Assembly (NCBI GenBank): GCA_031263965.1
Contig: JAISES010000379.1
Span: 1 to 5,078 of the forward strand
Direction: 5' to 3'
Origin: Prevotella sp.
Lineage (GTDB): Bacteria; Bacteroidota; Bacteroidia; Bacteroidales; Dysgonomonadaceae
DNA length: 5,078 nt
Part shown: in pieces, positions 1 to 5,078 of the stretch
How the letters are laid out: each line of letters begins with the position of its first letter
Numbering within the stretch: the first letter of the stretch is position 1
The notes under the pieces: model-generated
What the model was told of the DNA's origin: nothing
Seen by the model: the letters and a program-made list of their open reading frames with translations, nothing else
Databases searched by the model: none
Program-made: the position numbers and the translations under genes

Positions 1-432
1 TATGGCACCGAAATACTGATGACCGGCTACAAACCTGATGGAGACGGGTTCCTGCGGAAAGATTTTCCGGGAGGATGGAAGGAAGACAAAGTAAATAAAT
101 TCGGGGAACCGGGACGTACAGCAAAAGAAAACGAGGTTTTCGAATACACTAAAAAGCTGCTGAACTGGCGGAAAGGGAATGAAATCATATCAAAAGGCGC
201 CTTCAAGCATTTTGCCCCTGTAAACGGCATATATGTGTACGAAAGAAAATATAACGGCAAGTCTGTAGTTGTAATCTTATCCGGTTCGGATAGCGGGAAA
301 ACCATCAGTTTGGAAAGATATAAAGAGATTTTGCCGGAGAGTCGGGCAAAAGATATAATCAGCGGAAACACTGTAAGTTTGGGCGATACTTTAACTATTA
401 GTCCGAGAAATGTATTGATATTGGAATTTTGA
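1..432 (+). CDS. GH13 neopullulanase/cyclomaltodextrinase (SusA-like), C-terminal part only
   Basis: The reading frame is open from the first base, so the gene starts upstream; 143 residues and the TGA stop are visible. The fragment opens with YGTEIL, typical of the end of the GH13 barrel (the usual context is IYYGTE). RKDFPGGW follows at visible residues 19-26, a signature of neopullulanases and cyclomaltodextrinases such as Bacteroides SusA. A helix with KLLNWRKGNE (about 47-56) comes next, then a small beta-rich C-terminal domain (about 75-143) ending in NVLILEF, like the cyclomaltodextrinase C-terminal domain. Family members hydrolyse alpha-1,4 bonds in pullulan, cyclodextrins or maltodextrins, often in the periplasm in Bacteroidota. 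The catalytic residues and any signal peptide lie outside the window, so activity and location cannot be judged. The neighbouring LacI, sugar transporter and amylase genes support an alpha-glucan role. The first in-frame ATG, at 19, is internal and is not the true start. Confidence 0.9.
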   Translation, partial: YGTEILMTGYKPDGDGFLRKDFPGGWKEDKVNKFGEPGRTAKENEVFEYTKKLLNWRKGNEIISKGAFKHFAPVNGIYVYERKYNGKSVVVILSGSDSGKTISLERYKEILPESRAKDIISGNTVSLGDTLTISPRNVLILEF

Positions 433-657
433 TTACTTTTATAAGAAATTGTTTAAATTTTATAGCAAATCTTTTTTACAGGTATTTTCAGATGGATTTT
501 GTTCTTTTTGCTTGCAGGTTTAGCGGGCTAAACCAAAAGTAAAAAGGAAAAAATACGCTGAAAAGAACATAAAAAAATTGCTAAGAAGTCTTTTTCTAAT
601 CCTATAATAATATTTTTTGCTAAAATTTAAACAGTTTCTTAAAGTATAATCAAATTC
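424..657. repeat. Large imperfect palindrome filling the gap before lacI (foldback or MITE-like element)
   Basis: The outer arms 424-469 and 616-657 are inverted repeats. Aligned by hand they agree at 39 of 40 columns, with four indels of 1-3 bases; the one substitution (449/634) would be a U-G pair in RNA. Matching blocks continue inward: TAGCAA 463-468 with TTGCTA 578-583, TTTTCAG 485-491 with CTGAAAA 558-564, CTTTTTGCTT 504-513 with AAGTAAAAAG 537-546, and GGTTTAGC 517-524 with GCTAAACC 527-534. The right half is about 31 bases longer, and TTGCTA occurs twice in it (578-583 and 617-622). The repeat explains nearly the whole 226-bp gap. The left arm runs into the last codons of the upstream gene and the right arm ends one base before the lacI ATG. 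No coding sequence or clear target-site duplication is seen. It could be a miniature mobile element, a palindromic intergenic repeat or an mRNA processing structure. Confidence 0.75.
504..546. promoter_or_regulatory. Central near-perfect inverted repeat upstream of lacI; possible operator or hairpin
   Basis: The core GGTTTAGCGGGCTAAACC (517-534) has perfect 8-base half-sites around a GG centre. Flanking arms 504-513 and 537-546 match at 9 of 10 positions, and the exception (510/540) is a G-U pair in + strand RNA. It lies about 125 bp before the lacI start, where a dimeric repressor could bind, but it lacks the central CG typical of LacI-family operators. As RNA it would form a 7-bp stem with a CGGG loop. 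No T run follows on either strand, so it is not a standard intrinsic terminator. The inverted repeat is certain; a regulatory role is inference. Confidence 0.4.
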
Positions 658-658
658 T

Positions 659-1696
659 ATGGTCATGAAAAAAGGTCCTCTTACAATCAAAGACATAGCT
701 AAAGATTTAAATATCTCGCCATCTACAGTATCGCGCGCCCTAAAAGATAATCCCGATATCAGTCCTGAAACGCGGAAAATGGTGCAGGACTATGCCCAAA
801 AGCATAAGTATAAACCAAATACGCTTGCTCTTAGCCTAAGGACACAGCATAATAATATTATTGGGGTAATTGTTCCGGAACTGGCCAATCACTTTTTTTC
901 GGGTGTGCTTTCGGGAATGGAAACTATAGCCGAAGACAGGGATTATCACATAATTATCTGTCAGTCACAGGAAGATTATAAAAAAGAACTTCGGAATGTG
1001 CAAACCCTGATCAAAGCAAGAGTATGTGGCGTACTTATTTCGCAGTCGAAGACTACGACCAAGTATGACCATTTTCAGGAATTACTGGACAATGATATTC
1101 CTGTCCTGTTTTTCGATAGGATCTGTACCGGTATCGATAGCGACAAGGTTGTAGTAGACGATTATTCAGGCACTTTTATTGCTGTAGAGTATATGATTAA
1201 AACAGGTTGCAAGCGTATAGCCTTCTTTTCCGCGCCTCTGCATCTTGAAATATCTAAAAACCGGAAAAATGGATACCTGGATGCTTTACGCAAATATCGT
1301 ATACCGGTAGAAGAAAATTTGATACAGGTAGCGGATACGAAAAAGCTCGGATACGAAAGAGCGAAGGAAATATTGCGAAAACCCGACCGTCCGGATGCAT
1401 TTATGGCGATGAATGACTATACCGCGTCGGGTATACTGGTTGCGACAAAAAAGTTGGGGCTGAAAGTACCGGAGGAAATATCGATTTTCGGCTTTTCGAA
1501 TTCCAATATATCTCAGGATACCGATCCGATGCTGACAACGATGGATCAACATCCGCAAGAAATGGGAATGGAAGCCATGAAATTAATTTTAGAGAAAATA
1601 GAGAATCCCGAAAACACGTCGAGGAAAAATAAAATAATAAAAACGTCGCTGATAGCGAGGCAAACAACACGTAAGCTACCCAACGACAAAATGTAA
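659..1696 (+). CDS. LacI-family transcriptional regulator
   Basis: This 345-residue protein has the full length and order of a LacI/GalR regulator. The N-terminal helix-turn-helix is at about residues 8-28 (TIKDIAKDLNISPSTVSRAL), followed by DNA-binding helix 3 and a hinge helix near 53-62 (PNTLALSLR). The periplasmic-binding-protein-like sensor domain spans about 66-335, with FFDR (151-154), VVVDDYSG (164-171) and AMNDYTASG (250-258). In ISIFGFSNSN (275-284), Ser280 stands where many family members have Asp (GFDD), which seems common in Bacteroidota relatives. Two starts are possible: ATG at 659 or ATG at 665 (MKKGPLTIKD). The second resembles usual starts in the family, and no Shine-Dalgarno sequence separates them. 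With the transporter 23 bp downstream and amylases on both sides, it probably controls this alpha-glucan cluster in response to a maltose-type sugar. The ligand, and whether it represses or activates, cannot be read from the sequence. Confidence 0.95.
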   Translation: MVMKKGPLTIKDIAKDLNISPSTVSRALKDNPDISPETRKMVQDYAQKHKYKPNTLALSLRTQHNNIIGVIVPELANHFFSGVLSGMETIAEDRDYHIIICQSQEDYKKELRNVQTLIKARVCGVLISQSKTTTKYDHFQELLDNDIPVLFFDRICTGIDSDKVVVDDYSGTFIAVEYMIKTGCKRIAFFSAPLHLEISKNRKNGYLDALRKYRIPVEENLIQVADTKKLGYERAKEILRKPDRPDAFMAMNDYTASGILVATKKLGLKVPEEISIFGFSNSNISQDTDPMLTTMDQHPQEMGMEAMKLILEKIENPENTSRKNKIIKTSLIARQTTRKLPNDKM

Positions 1697-1719
1697 CAAG
1701 AGTAAACAATATTATAACC

Positions 1720-3063
1720 ATGAAACAAAAACCGGCACTCACCTTTTGGCAAATCTGGAACCTAAGTTTTGGATTTTTGGGTATACAGATAGGATATTCA
1801 CTGCAAAGTTCGCAAACCAGCCGTATATTATCTGCTTTAGGAGCCGACCCTCATCAGTTGCCATTATTCTGGCTTGCCGCACCGGTTGCAGGACTTATCG
1901 TACAGCCTATCATAGGTATGTCGAGTGACCGTACATGGACAAAGCTCGGACGCCGGATTCCTTTTATTTTGGGAGGAGCTATTATTTCAGCAATCGCGAT
2001 GTTCTTCATGCCAAACTCTGAATTTGTTGCGGCAATAATGCCTCCTGTTATTTTCGGAGCAGGTATGCTATTATTTATGGACTGTGCTTTTAATGTCTCT
2101 ATGCAACCGTTCCGCTCTTTGGTCGGCGATATGGTGAATGACAAGCAACGTAATCTCGGTTACTCTACCCAAAGCTTTCTCACCAATGTAGGCGCGGTTG
2201 TAGGCTCTTTTCTTCCCTTTATCCTTACATGGATAGGAATACAAAATATACCTGATATCGGAGAAAAAGTTGCTCCATCGGTTATATGGGCTTTCTACTT
2301 CGGAGGAACGGCATTATTACTTACTGTATTATGGACACGTTTCAGGGTGAAAGAATATCCGCCCAAAGAATACGAAGAATACAATAATGTTACTGAAGAA
2401 GAAAAACAAAAGAAATCATTTATTGGTATTATAAAAAGCACGCCCAAAACAATGTTGCAACTTTCCATTGTGCAGTTCTTCTCATGGTTTGCCCTTTTCC
2501 TTATGTGGGTGTACGGCATTGGAGGAATAGCAGAAAATGTTTGGCACACTACAGACCCTCTGTCCGGGGCATACAAAGAAGCAGGTAACTGGAACGGTGT
2601 ATTAAGTGGAATTTATGGAATATTCGCGGCTGTTTTTTCTGTTTTTATGGCAAAAATAGCTGATAAACTTGGGCGTAAGAAAGTTTATTCATTTGCTCTG
2701 TTCTTAGGAGCACTAGGTCTGGCATCCATGTATATATTCGATGATAAATACATGTTGCTTGCTTCTATGCTTGGAGTAGGTATCGCTTGGGCCGCAATTC
2801 TGGCTATGCCTTATGCTATCCTTTCTGCCGCGCTTCCTGCCAGTAAAATGGGTGTATACATGGGAATCTTCAATGCTACAATTACTATACCGCAGATAGC
2901 CGCGGGATTGACCGGCGGCCTTATTCTTAAATATGTTGCCGGAGGTAGTTCTATCATGATGCTTGTTGTAGCAGGAATATCTATGCTATTAGCTGCCGTA
3001 TCGGTAGTATTTGTACAGGATGCGAATAAAGAACTCAACCCTGAATTAGAAAATCGACACTAA
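1720..3063 (+). CDS. MFS sugar transporter, SLC45/GPH-like (probable maltose or maltooligosaccharide uptake)
   Basis: This 447-residue, strongly hydrophobic protein fits 12 membrane helices in two halves, joined by a charged cytoplasmic loop at about residues 209-240 (KEYPPKEYEEYNN...EEEKQKK). The MFS loop 2-3 motif appears as GMSSDRTWTKLGRRIP (66-81) and is echoed in the second half as AKIADKLGRKK (311-321). The stretch FMDCAFNVSMQPFRSLVGD (119-137) is characteristic of the SLC45/sucrose-transporter branch. Relatives are inner-membrane cation-coupled symporters of di- or oligosaccharides. The substrate is inferred from its place between lacI and an amylase gene; maltose or short maltodextrins fit best, but sucrose or another alpha-glucoside is possible. 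The ATG at 1720 lies 23 bp after lacI, and the hydrophobic N-terminus (LTFWQIWNLSFGFLGIQIGY) begins at once, which supports this start. No promoter is seen in the short gap, so read-through from lacI is likely. Confidence 0.93.
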   Translation: MKQKPALTFWQIWNLSFGFLGIQIGYSLQSSQTSRILSALGADPHQLPLFWLAAPVAGLIVQPIIGMSSDRTWTKLGRRIPFILGGAIISAIAMFFMPNSEFVAAIMPPVIFGAGMLLFMDCAFNVSMQPFRSLVGDMVNDKQRNLGYSTQSFLTNVGAVVGSFLPFILTWIGIQNIPDIGEKVAPSVIWAFYFGGTALLLTVLWTRFRVKEYPPKEYEEYNNVTEEEKQKKSFIGIIKSTPKTMLQLSIVQFFSWFALFLMWVYGIGGIAENVWHTTDPLSGAYKEAGNWNGVLSGIYGIFAAVFSVFMAKIADKLGRKKVYSFALFLGALGLASMYIFDDKYMLLASMLGVGIAWAAILAMPYAILSAALPASKMGVYMGIFNATITIPQIAAGLTGGLILKYVAGGSSIMMLVVAGISMLLAAVSVVFVQDANKELNPELENRH

Positions 3064-3073
3064 ACCATAATTT

Positions 3074-4432
3074 ATGAAAAACAAACTATTGTTATTTGCA
3101 GCTATTATTATAGCTCTGGCAAGTTACTCCTGTAAACCCAAAGTGCAGGAAAAAGATGAACCCCGGGAAAAATGTACGGTCAAGCACCTTGACTGGACTC
3201 GCAATGCTGTTATATACGAGGTAAATGTAAGGCAATATACCAAAGAAGGCACATTTGCGGCCTTCGGGCAACATCTGCCACGGCTGAAAGAACTGGGAGT
3301 AGATGTGCTTTGGTTTATGCCTGTACATCCCATTTCTGAGAAAAACCGGAAAGGTACGCTAGGCAGTTACTACGCTGTGAATGACTACACAGGGATCAAT
3401 CCTGAATTCGGGACAAAAGAAGACTTTAAACGCCTTGTCGATAAAGCTCATGAAATGGGATTCAAAGTTATTTTAGACTGGGTGGCGAATCATACGGGAT
3501 GCGATAATGTATGGCTTGCACAACATCCCGACTGGTATGTTAAAGATGAAGCAGGAAACCCTAAAAGCCCTTATGACTGGACTGACACATATGAATTGAA
3601 TTACGACAATAAAGACATGCGTACAGCAATGACCGAAGCTATGAAATATTGGATAAAAGACTTTAATATAGATGGATACCGTTGCGATATGGCACATGAA
3701 GTACCAACCGGTTTCTGGAATGATGTACGAAAAAGCCTGGACAGTATAAAACCGGTTTTCATGCTGGCTGAGTCAGAAAATTATGACTTGCTGGAGCATG
3801 CTTTCGATGCTAATTATTCGTGGGAACTTATGCATATGATGGCAGACATTTACAAAAAAGAAAAGACAGCTGACGATATAGCTGCTTACATCCAAAAACT
3901 GGATACGATAAAATGCCCTGACGGTTATAAAATGAATTTCTTAACCAACCATGACGAAAATTCATGGAATGGAACTGAATCTGAACGATATGGAAAAGGG
4001 GTTGAAGCTTTTGCCGTACTCACTTACACCCTGGATGGAATGCCGATGATATACACAGGGCAGGAAGCAGGCCTGAAAAAGCGTTTATCTTTCTTCGAAA
4101 AAGACGTGGTTCCTTCATGGACAGAAAATACAACTACAAAATTCTACAAGAAGCTGAACGAACTGAAGCACTCCAATATGGCTCTTTTAGCCGGACAGGG
4201 TGGTGAATTCAGAAGATACCAGACTTCTGCCAACAAGGAACTGCTGATTTTTTCCAGAAACCAGGCAGGACGGGAAATAATGGTATTGCTTAATCTATCC
4301 GACAAAAATATCACATACACCAGTAATGATGCCTTAAATAAAAATGGTTATACTGATTATTTTACAGGAGCAAAAGTTGATAATATCCCTACATCGCTGA
4401 AAGCATGGGAATATAAGGTATTGGTAAAATAA
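3074..4432 (+). CDS. GH13 alpha-amylase family lipoprotein
   Basis: This 452-residue protein hydrolyses, or possibly transfers, alpha-1,4-linked glucose chains. The N-terminus has Lys, a hydrophobic core and a Cys at residue 20 (IIIALASYSC), a lipoprotein-type signal, although Ser at -3 and Tyr at -2 make the lipobox imperfect. The mature protein starts KPKVQEKDEPREK. The GH13 barrel begins near 44 (NAVIYEVNVRQYT). The conserved regions are complete: DWVANH (135-140), GYRCDMAHE (201-209, nucleophile Asp205), LAESE (231-235, acid/base Glu233) and NHDE (292-295, Asp294). Domain B is short (about 140-180). A C-terminal beta domain spans about 370-452. The start is 10 bp after the transporter stop, so the two are almost certainly in one operon. 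It probably works in the periplasm or on the cell surface, giving short products for the transporter. Exact specificity (amylase, maltogenic, glucanotransferase) cannot be settled from the motifs. Confidence 0.94.
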   Translation: MKNKLLLFAAIIIALASYSCKPKVQEKDEPREKCTVKHLDWTRNAVIYEVNVRQYTKEGTFAAFGQHLPRLKELGVDVLWFMPVHPISEKNRKGTLGSYYAVNDYTGINPEFGTKEDFKRLVDKAHEMGFKVILDWVANHTGCDNVWLAQHPDWYVKDEAGNPKSPYDWTDTYELNYDNKDMRTAMTEAMKYWIKDFNIDGYRCDMAHEVPTGFWNDVRKSLDSIKPVFMLAESENYDLLEHAFDANYSWELMHMMADIYKKEKTADDIAAYIQKLDTIKCPDGYKMNFLTNHDENSWNGTESERYGKGVEAFAVLTYTLDGMPMIYTGQEAGLKKRLSFFEKDVVPSWTENTTTKFYKKLNELKHSNMALLAGQGGEFRRYQTSANKELLIFSRNQAGREIMVLLNLSDKNITYTSNDALNKNGYTDYFTGAKVDNIPTSLKAWEYKVLVK

Positions 4433-4440
4433 TAAAACTC

Positions 4441-4454
4441 AGAAACTGTTTAAA
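4441..4454 (+). repeat. 14-bp motif shared with the palindrome before lacI
   Basis: AGAAACTGTTTAAA here is identical to the reverse complement of 626-639 in the right arm of the upstream palindrome, and differs by one base from 445-458 (AGAAATTGTTTAAA) in the left arm. The match stops at both ends (C instead of A before, C instead of T after). It begins 8 bases after the amylase stop codon. Three copies in about 5 kb, all intergenic, suggest a dispersed repeat or a protein-binding site. Its nature is not known to me. Confidence 0.5.
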
Positions 4455-4467
4455 CATTCTATTTTTT

Positions 4468-4538
4468 CGTTATTACGAGCGAAACGTAGTGTAGCGAAGC
4501 AATCCGGAGCCAGATAACCGGATTGTTTTGTTACACTA
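4468..4538 (+). repeat. REP-like intergenic element with a 21-bp stem-loop
   Basis: The left part, with GAGCGAAACG and TAGCGAAGCAATCC, resembles the widespread intergenic repeat family whose members read like CATTGCGAGCGAAGCGAAGCAATCC; this is recognition from memory. AGCGAA occurs twice, at 4478-4483 and 4493-4498. Bases 4487-4507 and 4518-4538 form an unbroken 21-bp stem around a 10-base loop (AGCCAGATAA), with three G-U pairs (4494/4531, 4496/4529, 4499/4526). These pair only in RNA read from the + strand, so the hairpin suits the 3' end of the amylase transcript. No T run follows it; a T6 run lies before it at 4462-4467. It may protect or end the mRNA, but it is not a textbook intrinsic terminator. 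Confidence 0.75.
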
Positions 4539-4562
4539 TTTCAGATACGGCTTACTTTTATG

Positions 4563-4570
4563 TATCTTTG
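4563..4570 (+). promoter_or_regulatory. Bacteroidota-type -7 promoter element before the exporter gene
   Basis: TATCTTTG fits the Bacteroidota -7 consensus TAnnTTTG exactly. The -33 box is weak: only TTTC at 4539-4542 sits at the expected distance (20-base spacer), directly after the REP-like hairpin. Transcription would start near 4575-4578, giving a leader of roughly 15 bases before the ATG at 4592. This supports a transcription unit separate from the amylase gene. Confidence 0.65.
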
Positions 4571-4591
4571 CCTCAAATTAGACTACAAGAG

Positions 4592-5078
4592 ATGCCTGCA
4601 TTCAGAAATACACCGGAAAGGGCAAAAATTCCCGCACAACGTTTTGCCGATCTCATTTTAGACATGGGCACATATCTTCTTGCTTCGGGGGCTCATTGTG
4701 GCCGGCTTAACAGCAATTTGGGAAGATTGGCAACAGCATGGGAATTCGAGATGAATATGAATCCTACATTCAAAGGACTTTTAGTTACGGTAAAAGATAT
4801 GAATGACCCGTCAAATATAATTACCTGCTATAAAAGTTCTCCTGCCCATAATGTACATTTAGCCGTTTTGACAGATGTTTCGCACTTGTCGTGGAAAGTA
4901 CAGGAAGAAAAACTTTCCATTACAGAGGTCGAACAAGAGTTTGCCAAGATAAAGGCCAAACCTCATTATAATGACATTATAATTGCCATTGCCGTTGGAT
5001 TATCCTGTGCCGGATTATGTTTATTCTCTTTAGGGGACTGGATTAATGCATTGATTACTTTTTCCGCTGCATTTATAG
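4592..5078 (+). CDS. Threonine/serine exporter family protein (ThrE/DUF1212), N-terminal part only
   Basis: The frame is open to the end of the window (162 codons), so the gene continues beyond it. Residues about 18-68 (ADLILDMGTYLLASGAHCGR..., NMNPTFKGLLVTVKD) match the start of the ThrE/DUF1212 domain, with its typical small-residue ASGAH motif and a following helix. A soluble region runs to about 124, and the first membrane helix covers about 127-147 (NDIIIAIAVGLSCAGLCLF). GDWINALITFSAAF (148-161) leads into the next one. Family members export threonine or serine across the inner membrane; in Bacteroidota the protein is often split, with a second small membrane subunit next door, which would lie outside this window. 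The ATG at 4592 is chosen because it follows a good promoter closely and precedes the domain; there is no well-placed Shine-Dalgarno sequence. No link with the sugar cluster is evident. Confidence 0.88.
   Translation, partial: MPAFRNTPERAKIPAQRFADLILDMGTYLLASGAHCGRLNSNLGRLATAWEFEMNMNPTFKGLLVTVKDMNDPSNIITCYKSSPAHNVHLAVLTDVSHLSWKVQEEKLSITEVEQEFAKIKAKPHYNDIIIAIAVGLSCAGLCLFSLGDWINALITFSAAFI

Noticed and set aside
27..371. Antisense open frame of 114 codons opposite the neopullulanase
   Set aside because: It lies wholly opposite a well-supported gene with recognisable motifs, and its translation shows no family features; the same holds for the other antisense frames over lacI, the transporter and the amylase.
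504..546. Intrinsic terminator of the upstream neopullulanase gene
   Set aside because: The hairpin is real, but A-rich rather than T-rich sequence follows on the + strand and no U run follows on the - strand either.
611..619. Possible lacI promoter TATTTTTTG (TAnnTTTG-like)
   Set aside because: It has three rather than two bases between TA and TTTG, no clear -33 TTG about 20 bases upstream, and lies partly in the repeat arm in a T-rich stretch where near matches arise by chance.
1746..1928. 60-codon + strand frame inside the transporter gene
   Set aside because: It is an out-of-frame shadow of the transporter; the transporter frame carries the MFS motifs and membrane helices.
1..4432. Frameshifts or inactivating changes in the enzymes, regulator or transporter
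   Set aside because: All frames run through without a break; the amylase keeps Asp205, Glu233 and Asp294, and the LacI and transporter proteins have full normal length.
4441..4467. Intrinsic terminator ending in the T6 run at 4462-4467
   Set aside because: The only palindrome before the T run is GTTTAAAC (4448-4455), which has no loop and is AT-rich; no stable stem can be drawn.
1..5078. CRISPR array, tRNA or rRNA gene, transposase, toxin-antitoxin or phage genes
   Set aside because: No regularly spaced direct repeats, cloverleaf or rRNA sequence, and no open frame resembling these proteins was seen on either strand.

Overview
The window looks like part of a chromosome from the phylum Bacteroidota, probably order Bacteroidales (a Dysgonomonas or Parabacteroides-like organism is a guess). 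Four things point there: a neopullulanase tail of the SusA type, a LacI regulator and an SLC45-like sugar transporter of the kind found in these bacteria, a near-consensus TAnnTTTG promoter element before the last gene, and no clear Shine-Dalgarno sequences. Base composition is moderately AT-rich, judged by eye.

Layout, all genes on the + strand: (1) 1-432, the C-terminal end of a GH13 neopullulanase/cyclomaltodextrinase, cut by the window start. (2) 433-658, a non-coding gap that is almost entirely one large imperfect palindrome, with a perfect 18-bp palindrome near its centre. (3) 659-1696, a LacI-family regulator. (4) 1720-3063, a 12-helix MFS transporter of the SLC45/GPH-like sugar type. 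(5) 3074-4432, a GH13 alpha-amylase-like enzyme with a lipoprotein-type signal and a complete catalytic triad. (6) 4433-4591, a gap with a 14-bp repeat shared with region 2, a REP-like 21-bp stem-loop, and a Bacteroidota-type promoter. (7) 4592-5078, the start of a threonine/serine exporter (ThrE/DUF1212) protein, cut by the window end.

The first four genes form a plausible alpha-glucan (maltose/maltodextrin) use cluster. The lipoprotein amylase would cut oligosaccharides outside the cytoplasm, the MFS protein would carry the products across the inner membrane, the neopullulanase would process linear or cyclic dextrins, and the LacI protein would sense a sugar ligand. lacI, the transporter and the amylase are spaced by 23 and 10 bp and are probably co-transcribed. 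The exporter gene has its own promoter and looks unrelated.

No new enzyme system is visible; the genes belong to known families. The unexplained structure is in the two intergenic gaps: a ~234-bp foldback palindrome just before lacI, and a related 14-bp motif beside a REP-like hairpin after the amylase gene.
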